Source: Arthrobacter sp. U41 (lineage in GTDB: Bacteria > Actinomycetota > Actinomycetes > Actinomycetales > Micrococcaceae). Taken from it: a stretch of DNA of 64,000 bases. The notes beneath the pieces were generated by a model, which saw only the letters and a list, made by a program, of their open reading frames with translations, searched no databases and was not told where the DNA came from. Below are positions 8,298-16,635 of this stretch, one piece after another (positions within the stretch are counted from its first letter, which is position 1; each line of letters starts with the position of its first letter). A program made the position numbers and the translations under genes. The stretch lies in the NCBI RefSeq assembly GCF_001750145.1, contig NZ_CP015732.1:248001-312000 (forward strand). Direction: 5' to 3'.

Positions 8298-8360
8298 CAA
8301 CGCGGGGTCACTTCCCGCCCATAAATCGGAAGATTATGGGCGGGAAGTGACCCCGCGTTG
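8298..8360. repeat. Palindromic repeat element, copy C (most complete)
   Basis: 63 bp: two perfect 25-base arms (8298-8322 and 8336-8360) around a 13-base AT-rich loop. The arms begin and end with the same CAACGCGGGGTCAC terminus as copies A and B and continue through the CGCCCAT motif. It lies between two convergent genes, 32 bases from one stop and 22 from the other. As RNA it would form a very stable hairpin, but no T-tract follows. Confidence 0.95.
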
Positions 8361-8382
8361 CTGTGGGGTGGGTCAGGGGCGT

Positions 8383-8796
8383 TTAGGCCTCCGGGATCTG
8401 GCTGCCGTCCTGCTTGCCGGCCGCCGCGGCAGCCTCGGCCTGGGACCGGGCCACGTGTGCGTGGACTTCCTCCATGTCCAGGGCCTTGACGGCGTCAACG
8501 ACCTGCTCCAACTGCTGGGCATTCAGGGCGCCCGGCTGCGAGAACACGAGCACCTTTTCGCGGAACGCCATCAGCGTCGGGATGGACGTGATGCCGGCCT
8601 CGGCGGCGAGCTGCTGCTCAGCCTCGGTGTCCACCTTGGAGAAGACGACGTCCTGGTGCTTCTCGGAAACTGCGGCATAGGTGGGTCCGAACTGCTTGCA
8701 CGGGCCGCACCATTCGGCCCAGAAATCGACGAGGACAATGTCATTGTCCTCAACGGTAGATGCGAACTTTTCACCTGTAATGTTTACGGTAGCCAT
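8383..8796 (-). CDS. trxA: Thioredoxin
   Basis: 137-residue thioredoxin with active site W-C-G-P-C (C30, C33), the preceding VDFWAEW strand and the cis-proline loop TSIPTL. It reduces protein disulfides in the cytoplasm. It is about 30 residues longer than E. coli TrxA because of an Ala/Gln-rich C-terminal tail beyond residue 110 (AEAAAAAGKQDG). Monocistronic by appearance. The start ATG is the only one that preserves the normal N-terminus. Confidence 0.93.
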   Translation of the reverse strand: MATVNITGEKFASTVEDNDIVLVDFWAEWCGPCKQFGPTYAAVSEKHQDVVFSKVDTEAEQQLAAEAGITSIPTLMAFREKVLVFSQPGALNAQQLEQVVDAVKALDMEEVHAHVARSQAEAAAAAGKQDGSQIPEA

Positions 8797-8942
8797 GGGT
8801 CAACGGTACGCGAGCCGCCCCGGCTTGTCCCCTGCATTTCGCTGCTGGCACAGCCATGTGACGGCGCCCGGCGCGCTCTGCCATCCGGCCCGGGGGCCTA
8901 GGACCCTAGCCCGTGCCCTTGCCAGGGCCTACCATCGGCGCC

Positions 8943-9941
8943 ATGCCCCCAGACCCGGGAAACACCGCCAGCCGTGCCATCACTGTCGACTCCCTGACCA
9001 AGTCGTTCGGCCACCGTGAAGTGCTGCACGCCATCAGCTTCGGCATCGAGAAAGGCTCGGTCTTCGGCGTGATCGGCCCCAACGGGGCGGGCAAGACAAC
9101 CGTCATGCGGTGTCTGCTGGACATCATCCGGCCCACCGCCGGCGGCTCGACGGTGCTCGGCGAGAACCCCCGGACGGCGGGCCCGGCGCTCCGGCGCAGG
9201 ATCGGATACCTCCCCGGCGAACTGTTCATGGAGGGACGGATCACCGGCCGCAGGCTGCTGTCGCATTACGCGGACATCAGCGGCCCGGTCCGGCCCGGCC
9301 GGATCGATGCCCTGGCCGAGCGGCTGGGACTGGATCTGGACCGCCACACCCGCAAGCTCTCCAAGGGCAACCGGCAGAAGCTGGGGCTCGTCCAGGCCTT
9401 TATGCATGATCCCGAATTGCTGGTGCTGGACGAACCTACCAGCGGATTGGATCCGCTCGTCCAGCAGGAGTTCCTCACCATGGTCCGGGAGGCCCAGGGC
9501 AACGGCCAGACGGTCTTCCTCAGTTCCCATGTCCTCAGTGAGGTCCAGCAGGCCGCCGACAAGGTCGCCATCCTCCGCGATGGCCGGATCATCACGGTCG
9601 CCACCGTGGCCAGCCTGCGGGAAGGAGCGGTGCGGCACGTACGGTTCACCGCCACCGGAATTTCGGCGGCCGACGCCGGCGCGCTGCTGGCACGGGTGCC
9701 CGGGATCGGGCACCTGGAGGTGCTTCCGGCGGGCGACGGCGTCGAGCTGTCGGCCACGCTGGGCGGCGCGATCCAGCCGCTGCTTCAGGTCCTGGCCTCC
9801 CTCAAGCTCACCGAGCTGGTGCTGGAGGAGCCCGATCTTGAGGCCTCCGTGCTTGAGCTGTACGGCACGATCCGCGGCAACGGCAACGGCAGCGGGGCCG
9901 ATGGCAAAGGACGCCGCCGCCGGAAACGGCACGGGGCATGA
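8943..9941 (+). CDS. ABC transporter ATP-binding protein
   Basis: 332-residue ABC ATPase. Walker A GPNGAGKTT is at residues 45-53, the signature is LSKGNRQKLGL (a drifted LSGGQ), Walker B is LLVLDEPTSGLD and the H-loop is FLSSHVLSE. A ~100-residue C-terminal extension (DUF4162-like in drug/antibiotic exporters) follows, ending in a Gly/Asn- and Arg-rich tail. The start chosen is ATG 8943; a GTG 30 bases upstream is possible. It overlaps the permease gene by 4 bases, so translation is coupled. The family suggests export of a drug, peptide or lipid; substrate unknown. Confidence 0.85.
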   Translation: MPPDPGNTASRAITVDSLTKSFGHREVLHAISFGIEKGSVFGVIGPNGAGKTTVMRCLLDIIRPTAGGSTVLGENPRTAGPALRRRIGYLPGELFMEGRITGRRLLSHYADISGPVRPGRIDALAERLGLDLDRHTRKLSKGNRQKLGLVQAFMHDPELLVLDEPTSGLDPLVQQEFLTMVREAQGNGQTVFLSSHVLSEVQQAADKVAILRDGRIITVATVASLREGAVRHVRFTATGISAADAGALLARVPGIGHLEVLPAGDGVELSATLGGAIQPLLQVLASLKLTELVLEEPDLEASVLELYGTIRGNGNGSGADGKGRRRRKRHGA

Positions 9942-10738
9942 GCAAGCCGCTGCCGCTGTTCACGCGGGCGTTCGTGGACTCCTGGCGTTCCACCCTCGGG
10001 TGGGCGGCCGGACTCACTGCGACGATCTTCATCTACCTGCCGCTCTACCCCTCCATCGGGGCAAGCCCGGAGATGCAGCGCGTGATGGACGCCTTCCCCC
10101 CGGAGATGATCAAAGCCCTCAACTACGACCAGATCACTTCGGGACCCGGCTACACCCAGGCTACGATGTTCGGGCTGATCGGCTTCCTGCTGATGACGAT
10201 CGCCTCGGTGGCGTGGGGAGCGGCGGCAGTGGGCGGGGACGAGGAATCAGGCCAGCTGGAACTCACCCTGGCGCACGGGGTAACCCGGACGCAGCTGGTC
10301 CTGGAGCGGACGCTGGCCATCCTGCTGCGGGTGCTCCTTCTCGCGGCCCTCGTGTTCGCGCTGATCCGGCTGCTGAACGATTCCGCACAGCTGAACATCA
10401 GGCCGGAGCACCTCCTGGGCGCCTCGGTGCTGTTCGCCGGGCTGATTATGCTCTCGGGCAGCACGGCGCTGTTCGCGGGCGCGGTGACGGGGCGGAAAAC
10501 GTACGGAGTGGCAGCAGGCGCCGGCGTCGGGGTCCTGGGCTATGTGTTCAACGCGGTGGGCCGGCAGAGCAGCGACGTCGGCTGGCTGCTGAACCTCTCG
10601 CCCTACAGCTGGGCCTACGGCAACGCCCCGCTGGCCAACGGCGCGGACTGGGCAGCCGCCGGCTGGCTGTGGGGAATTTCGGCGGCCCTCGTGGCGCTCA
10701 GCGCGGTGGCGCTGAGCAGGCGGGACGTGGGGACCTAG
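9938..10738 (+). CDS. ABC transporter permease (ABC-2 type)
   Basis: 266-residue integral membrane protein with about six hydrophobic segments (near residues 20-38, 85-105, 120-150, 165-185, 195-212 and 240-260). The region DEESGQLELTLAHGVTRTQ between the second and third segments is characteristic of the ABC-2/DUF-type permeases that pair with the DrrA-like ATPases. Its ATG overlaps the last codon and stop of the ATPase gene. One permease gene suggests a homodimeric pore. Confidence 0.8.
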   Translation: MSKPLPLFTRAFVDSWRSTLGWAAGLTATIFIYLPLYPSIGASPEMQRVMDAFPPEMIKALNYDQITSGPGYTQATMFGLIGFLLMTIASVAWGAAAVGGDEESGQLELTLAHGVTRTQLVLERTLAILLRVLLLAALVFALIRLLNDSAQLNIRPEHLLGASVLFAGLIMLSGSTALFAGAVTGRKTYGVAAGAGVGVLGYVFNAVGRQSSDVGWLLNLSPYSWAYGNAPLANGADWAAAGWLWGISAALVALSAVALSRRDVGT

Positions 10739-10766
10739 GGCCGGACCGGCTCAGGGCCGGACCGGT

Positions 10767-11312
10767 TCAGGCCCAGACGTGCGGCGCCGGCCGCCGTGCA
10801 CCGGGCAGGGCGTTGGTCTCGCGCCATTCATGGATCCATTCGGGCAGTTCCAGGTCCGCCGGCGGCGCACCGAACTCCCGGAGGATGTCCTCCTGGCTGA
10901 CCGGCCTGCCCTTGCTGACCAGCCGCGTGGCGATGAAGGCCCGGGCGTAGATTTCCCCGTCCGCCACCATGCGCTGCTCGAAGTAGATGGCTTTTTCGTC
11001 AAGGCCGACGATCTTCGTCTCGATCGTGTACCGCTGCCACAGGTGCAGCGAGCGGCGGAAGGCGATGGTCTCCCCCGCGGCCACGGGGCTCCATCCCCGA
11101 CGGCGCATGGCCTTCCAGGTCCCGCTGCGAGCCATCAGGTCGAACCGGCCCAGGTCCATCAGGGAGAAATACATGCCGTTGTTGACATGCATCGCAATGT
11201 CAATGTCGGTCGGCAGGACCTTCAGGGGCAGCGACGCGGTGTCCCAGATGCTCAGCGGGGAGCGGCGGGAGGAGGTGAACAGCAGGACAAGCGTGCGGAG
11301 GAGCAGATGCAT
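10767..11312 (-). CDS. Thioesterase-family (hotdog) protein
   Basis: 181-residue hotdog-fold protein of the acyl-CoA thioesterase/THEM6-like group. HVNNGMYFSLMDLGRFDLM is the diagnostic helix region, where 4-hydroxybenzoyl-CoA thioesterases have D-x-N-x-H-V-N-N-x-x-Y. It is preceded by LPTDIDIAM. A hydrophobic N-terminus (MHLLLRTLVLLF) may anchor it. The start ATG 11312 lies just past the stop of the S51 peptidase gene; a longer frame overlapping that gene is rejected. Likely acts on acyl-CoA or acyl carrier substrates. Confidence 0.75.
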   Translation of the reverse strand: MHLLLRTLVLLFTSSRRSPLSIWDTASLPLKVLPTDIDIAMHVNNGMYFSLMDLGRFDLMARSGTWKAMRRRGWSPVAAGETIAFRRSLHLWQRYTIETKIVGLDEKAIYFEQRMVADGEIYARAFIATRLVSKGRPVSQEDILREFGAPPADLELPEWIHEWRETNALPGARRPAPHVWA

Positions 11313-11322
11313 GGGGACTATG

Positions 11323-12063
11323 TTACCCGCGGGTAACAATGCTGCCAAGCACCGAGACGGCGGCTTTGGGTCCGGGACCGCGGATCAGCCAGCAGTTGCC
11401 GGTGCCGATCACCCGCTGCTCCCGCGGGTCCGCATGCGGCAGCACCAGTGCCGTATTCTCGTCGACTGCCACCGCCTTGTCGACCATGCCGTGCACGACG
11501 GCGGCGACGGCGCGGCCCAGCGTGCCGGCCTGCGCGGCATGGACATCGACGGCGAAGGGCACCAGGCCCAGCCCGTCGTGGAGCTCCACCTCGGCGAGCC
11601 CCTCGGACGCCTCCTCCGGGCACACCTCGGCGCCGCGGATCCGGTAGCCGCCGGCAATCGCGCGCTCCGGGGCAATCATGGCCCCCGCGGAGAATCCCAG
11701 GTAGGGGGCGCCCGCTGCAACCGCCTGGCGGATGACGGCCGCGGCACTCCGCAGGCCCGCCAGGTAAACGGGCGTCGGGCCCCCGCCGACGACGATCGCG
11801 TCGGCGCCGTCGAACATCCCGGGATCCACGGGCCCTTCCGGGCCAAGCAGGACCGTGGTCACCTCGCACGGCGTCCGGTGCTGCAGGGCATCCAGGTAGG
11901 CAGGCAGGAAGTACTTGGCGCTTCCTTCGCGGTCAACCAGTACCACCGCGATCCGCGGCAGCCTGCTGCCCCCGGCCCGCTCCCGGACCTCCGCCATGAA
12001 CTCGTCGAAGATCGCGGGAGTCGTCACGGTGTCGGGGCCCCCGCCGACCAGATAAATGCTCAT
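11323..12063 (-). CDS. Peptidase S51 / class I glutamine amidotransferase-like protein
   Basis: 246 residues with the nucleophile elbow GFSAGAMIAP (serine in the G-x-S-x-G turn) and GGGPTPVYLAGL, the pattern of the peptidase E/cyanophycinase (S51) group. The N-terminus MSIYLVGGGPD is the usual first strand. These enzymes cleave Asp-X dipeptides or cyanophycin-like polymers; which one applies here is not evident. It lies 10 bases upstream of the thioesterase gene in the same direction, so the two may be co-transcribed. Confidence 0.75.
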   Translation of the reverse strand: MSIYLVGGGPDTVTTPAIFDEFMAEVRERAGGSRLPRIAVVLVDREGSAKYFLPAYLDALQHRTPCEVTTVLLGPEGPVDPGMFDGADAIVVGGGPTPVYLAGLRSAAAVIRQAVAAGAPYLGFSAGAMIAPERAIAGGYRIRGAEVCPEEASEGLAEVELHDGLGLVPFAVDVHAAQAGTLGRAVAAVVHGMVDKAVAVDENTALVLPHADPREQRVIGTGNCWLIRGPGPKAAVSVLGSIVTRG

Positions 12064-12126
12064 GGCTTCAACGTACCCGGATCACCGCCCGCAGGGGCAG
12101 ACTCCGCATTACCCGCGGGCCCGGCG

Positions 12127-12531
12127 TCAGCCGGTAGCGATCAGCTCGGCTTCGAAGCCGTCCGAATTCACCAGGTAGGCGGCGAAGTGGTCCGGGCCGC
12201 CCGCGTGCGGGTACGTCTCCGGGAACAACTCACGCCAGCCCTGCCCGGCGGCGTCCGCCGCAAGGGCATCGACCTGTTGCCTTGTTCCGGCGCTGAAGGC
12301 CAGGTGATTGAGTCCGGGAGCGGTGCGTTCGTGCGTCCGGCCGCTCATGGCAGGGGATTCCTCGACGACGATGTACGTCGGCCCCCGCCGCCAGCTGCAC
12401 CCGCGCGGCCAGTCCTGGTGCGCCTGGTAGCCCAGCCGGGACAGGAGCCAGCCCCATTCGACCCTGGCGCGGCCAAGGTGCGGCACCCACAGCTCGACGT
12501 GGTGGAGGGACCCGAAGGATTCGTCAGTCAC
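12127..12531 (-). CDS. VOC family protein
   Basis: 134-residue glyoxalase/bleomycin-resistance-fold protein: LHHVELWVPHLGRARVEWGW, RTAPGLNHLAFSAG and FAAYLVNSDGFEAELIA are the repeated beta-alpha-beta modules, with histidines and the final E at metal-ligand positions. The start is taken as GTG 12531 (MTDESFGSLHH), which gives the usual length; a longer frame adds an unnatural Pro/Arg-rich leader. Substrate unknown. Confidence 0.72.
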   Translation of the reverse strand: MTDESFGSLHHVELWVPHLGRARVEWGWLLSRLGYQAHQDWPRGCSWRRGPTYIVVEESPAMSGRTHERTAPGLNHLAFSAGTRQQVDALAADAAGQGWRELFPETYPHAGGPDHFAAYLVNSDGFEAELIATG

Positions 12532-12603
12532 CAGAAGAGTCTCGCACGGCCGCGGCGGCACAGGCCTTGGCCGGGATTCCGCCCCGCAAGACAACGGACG
12601 GTC

Positions 12604-13146
12604 TCAATACAGCAGTCGCTGGTAGAGGATGTGGTCCTGCCAGTCGCCGGCAATGTTGAGGTAGGCCGGGGCCACGCCGATCTCCGTGAAGCCGGCGCGT
12701 TTGAGGATCTTCTGCGAGGCGGCGTTGTGCTGGAGGGTCGCGGCCTGCAGCCGGTGCAGGCCCAGCTCGTCCCGCGCCGTGGTGACGGCGAAAGCGATCG
12801 CGGCGGAGCCGATCCCGCGCCCGTTGTAGTCCTTGTCCACCCAGTACCCGAGGTGGGCGCTGAGGAACGGCCCGCGGACGATGCCGCTGAGCGTCATCAG
12901 CCCGACAATCGCTTCACCGTCCGTCAGGACCCACGGAACATCGGATCCGGCGATGAACAGGGTGAGCTTGGACTGAACGCTCATCATTTGGCCCTCGACG
13001 GTGAAGAATTCCTCGGCCCGCAGCGGCTCCCAGGGCGCCAGGTGTTCCCGGTTTCGCAGGTAGGCCGCGCACATCAGTTCTGCGTCGGAGGCCCTCAGCA
13101 CCCGGATCCGGACGCTGCCGGCCAGGGGCTTGCTCGTCCCAGTCAT
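12604..13146 (-). CDS. GNAT N-acetyltransferase, RimJ/RimL type
   Basis: 180 residues with the GNAT acetyl-CoA site VDKDYNGRGIGSAAIAFAV (the Q/R-x-x-G-x-G/A loop) and the RimJ/RimL signatures RLQAATLQHNAASQKILKRAGFTEIG. Proteins of this type acetylate the N-terminal amine of ribosomal proteins or small amines using acetyl-CoA. It stands alone, and the ATG matches the family N-terminus. Real substrate cannot be assigned. Confidence 0.85.
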   Translation of the reverse strand: MTGTSKPLAGSVRIRVLRASDAELMCAAYLRNREHLAPWEPLRAEEFFTVEGQMMSVQSKLTLFIAGSDVPWVLTDGEAIVGLMTLSGIVRGPFLSAHLGYWVDKDYNGRGIGSAAIAFAVTTARDELGLHRLQAATLQHNAASQKILKRAGFTEIGVAPAYLNIAGDWQDHILYQRLLY

Positions 13147-13322
13147 CCGCCAGCCCGGTCCGGGGTGGTCCAGTACGGCTGGGCCCGATCCGGCGGTGCC
13201 GGAAGATCATCAAAAAAGGACATGCACTAATCCTTGCACCGCCGGGGTGCTTTTCCAGGAAGCTCCCAGCACCCCGGACAACCACGCCACGGAGCCGGGC
13301 AGGACCATCAGGGCAGGACTCT

Positions 13323-13649
13323 TCAGCCGCCGTCTGACACCTTTTCAGGCCCGTCCCCGGGCTCGTCGCCGGTTCCCGTATCGGGGTCATCGGCGGGCTC
13401 GCTGTACGGCGCCCGCGGCGACCGGGAGTACAACTCATCCAGGCGTTCGTTCAGGGCGTGGGCAAGGACGTCGCGCTGCAGTGCCGGCAGGGCCATGGCG
13501 CCGTGGATGTAAGCCTCGACCTCGAATTGTCCGGCGTGGCCGCCGAGCGTGAAGTACCTCAGCCAGAGCTCCTCGATGCTGACGTCGGCATGGCGAAGCG
13601 ACTCGGCGAATCGCCGCCGTTGTTCCCTCTCCTCGTCGCCCAAGGCCAT
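13323..13649 (-). CDS. Hypothetical protein, acidic C-terminal tail
   Basis: 108 residues, not recognised as a named family. The first ~75 are predicted helical (EEREQRRRFAESLRHADVS, then FEVEAYIHGAMALPALQRDVLAHALNERL), followed by a disordered acidic Asp/Gly/Pro tail. It precedes neither partner nor operon: the next gene downstream ends before it. AGGACGACGGC before the ATG is a fair ribosome site. Codon use is like its neighbours, so it is probably a real lineage-specific gene. Confidence 0.6.
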   Translation of the reverse strand: MALGDEEREQRRRFAESLRHADVSIEELWLRYFTLGGHAGQFEVEAYIHGAMALPALQRDVLAHALNERLDELYSRSPRAPYSEPADDPDTGTGDEPGDGPEKVSDGG

Positions 13650-13664
13650 GCCGTCGTCCTGTGC

Positions 13665-14387
13665 TTAGTTTTCGAAGGGCCTGGCCGCAGCCAGCAGTTC
13701 TGCCGCGACCTGGGCCAGGGGCTTCCCTGCCTGCCGCGACAGCATCATCAAATCCCTGAGCGCCGCTTCTTCGCTGGCGCCTTTTCGGGCCATCAGTAGG
13801 CCCTTGGCCATACTGATCGTGTCCCGTTGCGCGAGCGATTCCTGCAAGCGGTCGCTCAGCGTCAGGGCCGCCTCGCGGGCGTGGGAGTGTATGACAAATA
13901 GCGTGGCCTGTTCAGCAAAAAGCTCGGCCAATCGGACCGTGCCGTTGCCAAAGGAATGTCCGCCGTCCGAATAAACCTTGACTGCTCCCAGCGCGAGATC
14001 CCCGGACAATAGGGGGCAGCTCACCGACGAGGAAATGCCCAGGGCTGCCGCGGCGGGCGCCCAGCGCGACCACCGTTGCTCCGCGGCCAGATTCTCGACC
14101 AGGACGGTTTCCCCGCTCGCCCAGGCGGTGATGCACGGGCCTTCCTCGAGCTCATATTGGAGGGCATCGGCTTCAGCCACAACGGCGTCGGATGCGGCAG
14201 TCGTGTGCCGCAGGCCCGAACCGGCGATCAGACTCACTCCGGCGCCGATCGCGCCGGGAATCGCCGCCGTGGCCGCATCCGTGATCAGCCGGAGGGCGTG
14301 GGCCACCGTATCTTCCGTCAGCAGCAGCCTCGAGGCGCGGGCGAAAACGGCGGTGATCTCGTCAGCCAGCGGCAGTTCCACGCTCAT
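13665..14387 (-). CDS. GAF-ANTAR regulator 1
   Basis: 240 residues: a GAF domain at ~15-165 (LEEGPCITAWASGETVLVEN is the conserved GAF core) and a C-terminal ANTAR at ~180-235 (LQESLAQRDTISMAKGLLMA). ANTAR domains bind paired RNA hairpins and act as antiterminators; the GAF part is expected to sense a ligand or redox signal. The start ATG 14387 follows GAGGTGAAT; an in-frame upstream extension is Arg/Ala-rich and implausible. It is divergent from the next GAF-ANTAR gene. Confidence 0.82.
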   Translation of the reverse strand: MSVELPLADEITAVFARASRLLLTEDTVAHALRLITDAATAAIPGAIGAGVSLIAGSGLRHTTAASDAVVAEADALQYELEEGPCITAWASGETVLVENLAAEQRWSRWAPAAAALGISSSVSCPLLSGDLALGAVKVYSDGGHSFGNGTVRLAELFAEQATLFVIHSHAREAALTLSDRLQESLAQRDTISMAKGLLMARKGASEEAALRDLMMLSRQAGKPLAQVAAELLAAARPFEN

Positions 14388-14527
14388 ATTCACCTCGGGG
14401 TCCATACTGGCCGGACGCCAGCCGGCGCGTATCGCCGCAGGATACAAGCATACGGCGGGCCGGCCCGAGGCGCGTGTATTCGCTGCCCACCGCACAGAGT
14501 AGTGTCAGGAGTAGCTTGATCTCAGCC

Positions 14528-14555
14528 TTGACGGGTCCTTAGGTTTCGCTATTTG
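14528..14555 (+). promoter_or_regulatory. Probable housekeeping promoter for the 14635 gene
   Basis: TTGACG at 14528-14533 and TATTTG at 14550-14555 with a 16-base spacer, about 80 bases before the ATG at 14635. Confidence 0.45.
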
Positions 14556-14634
14556 GGTTGCGGGCGATCAAGAGTTCGCAACCGCCGAGCCGGCGCGTCA
14601 CCGACGCCCAGGCGAACCCAGGATTGAGGCCGGC

Positions 14635-15360
14635 ATGGTTTCCGGTACCGGCGCATCTCCATCACCCGAGCAACTGCAGGATCTCCTGCTGGAAAGTCCG
14701 GGGTTCACCGAGTTTCTTCTGGGCCTGACCACCATCTCGGCAACCCTCCTCGGCGGTACCGAACCGATGCTCTGTGCCATCACGGTGGAACGTGACGGCA
14801 CTCCGGCCACCGTCGCCAGCAGCGGCGAGGACGCAAGACTGCTGGACGAGAAGCAATATACGTTCGACGACGGACCCTGCCTGACGGCCTTGCGGCAAGG
14901 CACCACCGTCCTGGTTCCCGATGTGGCGAATGACGACCGCTGGGACCACTACGCTTCCGCGGTCTCCGGCGAGGGCATCCGCTCGGTCCTTGCCGTGCCG
15001 ATCGCTACCGATCCGGGTTCAGCCGCAGCCCTGAACTGCTACTCCCGCACCAGCGGCGTTTTTGACGAGGCAACAGTCGCGGAGGTGGAGCGCCATGCCG
15101 CCTCCATCTCCCGGATCCTCCGACTGGCGCTCAAAGTCCACCCCCCGCAAATCTATCCCGAGCATCTCCGCTCCGCGCTGAAATCCCGCGCCATCATCGA
15201 CGCTGCCGTCGCGCTGATCATGGTCCAGAACCGGTGCAGCCGGGAACGGGCCATGGAACTGCTGCATCTGGCCTCCAGGGCCACCGACACCAGGCTCCAC
15301 ACCATTGCCGCGGACATCCTGCAGGGCGCCGCACTACCGCCGGCCGACCCCCCGGAATAG
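14635..15360 (+). CDS. GAF-ANTAR regulator 2
   Basis: 241 residues with a GAF domain (~20-165; FDDGPCLTALRQGTTVLVPD and SVLAVPIATD) and an ANTAR domain (~175-232; SRAIIDAAVALIMVQNRCSR, then DTRLHTIAADIL). As a class, such proteins regulate transcription termination by binding nascent RNA. It starts with ATG 14635 behind the promoter at 14528-14555 and is followed after 53 bases by a third GAF-ANTAR gene, so the two are probably one operon. Confidence 0.82.
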   Translation: MVSGTGASPSPEQLQDLLLESPGFTEFLLGLTTISATLLGGTEPMLCAITVERDGTPATVASSGEDARLLDEKQYTFDDGPCLTALRQGTTVLVPDVANDDRWDHYASAVSGEGIRSVLAVPIATDPGSAAALNCYSRTSGVFDEATVAEVERHAASISRILRLALKVHPPQIYPEHLRSALKSRAIIDAAVALIMVQNRCSRERAMELLHLASRATDTRLHTIAADILQGAALPPADPPE

Positions 15361-15413
15361 GATGGAAGAAGGCCGCCGTTTGCTCACGGCACGGCCGGGA
15401 ATTGGGGGCAGCC

Positions 15414-16043
15414 ATGAGTGGCAACCGCGCCGTTTCGTCGACGTCGCACACCATCGGCGGCAGCGCCAGCGCGCTGCTTGATCTCGTACTGGACAGCGCA
15501 GGCATGGGCTCCGGACTGGACGAGTTCCTGGCCGAACTGGCCGACCTGGCGGCGGAGGAACTGTCCCGTCCGGAACGCCCGGTGTCCTGCGGAATCACCG
15601 TCAACCTGCGGAAGCAACCTACCGCGGAAGTGGGCAGCACCGGCCAGGGATCCGCCAGCACCCTGCGGTTCCCCCTCGTTCTCGACGAGGAGAACTCCGC
15701 CGTCGTCAACCTCTACTCGCCGCGGACCGATGCGTTTTCTTCCGGGGATCATGCCTATGCGCAGCAGTTCGCGTCCGACGCCGCCCGGGCCCTCCTGCTG
15801 GCCCTGCGGATCTCACGGCTCAGCGACTCCCGGGACGACCTGGCAGCCGCAATGCAGTCGCGGACCATCATCGACATGGCGGTCGGGGCAATCATGGCCC
15901 AGAACCGCTGCGGGAGGGACTACGCCTTCAAGATCCTTCGGAATACCTCCAACAACAGGAATATGAAGATCCGTGACGTCGCGGCAGCGGTCGTGGCCTC
16001 CATCGCCGGCGACACTGACGTCTCGGCACGTTTCGAGGAGTGA
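15414..16043 (+). CDS. GAF-ANTAR regulator 3
   Basis: 209 residues. The GAF portion is shortened: the central FDDGPC-like signature of its neighbours is missing and only the flanking strands (RPVSCGITVNL, STLRFPLVLDEEN) remain, so ligand sensing may differ. The ANTAR domain is intact (SRTIIDMAVGAIMAQNRCGR, then MKIRDVAAAVV). It ends DTDVSARFEE, the same C-terminal signature as the genes at 31751 and 53680, which marks a paralogous subgroup. The start ATG 15414 follows GGGGCAGCC. Downstream of regulator 2. Confidence 0.8.
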   Translation: MSGNRAVSSTSHTIGGSASALLDLVLDSAGMGSGLDEFLAELADLAAEELSRPERPVSCGITVNLRKQPTAEVGSTGQGSASTLRFPLVLDEENSAVVNLYSPRTDAFSSGDHAYAQQFASDAARALLLALRISRLSDSRDDLAAAMQSRTIIDMAVGAIMAQNRCGRDYAFKILRNTSNNRNMKIRDVAAAVVASIAGDTDVSARFEE

Positions 16044-16094
16044 TCCACGGCCGGCGGTCGGCGCCGAGACGGCATGGGAACCATGGAGGACACA

Positions 16095-16529
16095 GTGGAC
16101 GATCCTTACAATCTTGAGCGGTTCGTCACGGCCCAGGACTCGGGCGGAACCTACCGGCACGCCGTCGGCGAGCTCACCGGGGGTTCCAAGCGCAGCCACT
16201 GGATGTGGTTTGTCTTCCCGCAGATCGCCGGGCTCGGGCAGAGCCCGACCGCCCGGAAATATGCCGTGACCTCCCTGGATGAGGCGAAGGCCTATCTGCG
16301 GCACCCGGTGCTGGGTCCGCGGCTGGTCGAATGCGCGGGCGTTGTGGCCGGGCTGGAAGGACGTACCGCGGGGCAGATCTTCGGGGGCATCGACGAGCGT
16401 AAGCTGCACTCCTCCATGACACTCTTCCTCCGGGCGGACCCGCAGCAGAAGGTCTTCCAGGAGGTCCTGGCGAAGTATTTCCACGGATTGCCCGATCCGG
16501 CCACCGACCGGCTCCTCAGCGAGGGCTAG
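16095..16529 (+). CDS. DUF1810 family protein
   Basis: 144 residues of the DUF1810 family: DPYNLERFVTAQD at the N-terminus, then GSKRSHWMWFVFPQIAGLG and FGGIDERKLHSSMTLF, all diagnostic. Biochemical function is unknown; the fold is a small alpha-helical domain. The start is chosen as GTG 16095 because GGAGG lies 5 bases before it; ATGs at 16074 and 16083 are also in frame but lack a ribosome site. The stop is followed almost at once by a glyoxalase-like fragment. Confidence 0.8.
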   Translation: MDDPYNLERFVTAQDSGGTYRHAVGELTGGSKRSHWMWFVFPQIAGLGQSPTARKYAVTSLDEAKAYLRHPVLGPRLVECAGVVAGLEGRTAGQIFGGIDERKLHSSMTLFLRADPQQKVFQEVLAKYFHGLPDPATDRLLSEG

Positions 16530-16530
16530 C

Positions 16531-16626
16531 GCGGAATGGAGCAGGCGTCCCGCGGACGCGGACTACGTCATTCTCGCCGATCCCAGGGGCAACCGTTTCT
16601 GCCTCGTGGACACCGCCGGACGCTAT
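16531..16626 (+). pseudogene. C-terminal fragment of a glyoxalase-like protein
   Basis: About 32 codons in one frame read AEWSRRPADADYVILADP followed by RGNRFCLVDTAG. This matches the last strand pair of glyoxalase-like (VOC/Glyoxalase_6) proteins, whose signature is D-P-x-G-N-x-F-C. There is no start codon or ribosome site, and the rest of the domain is absent. The frame runs straight into the 15-bp tandem array. I read it as the 3' stump of a deleted gene. Confidence 0.55.
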
Positions 16627-16635
16627 CGGGTGTCG

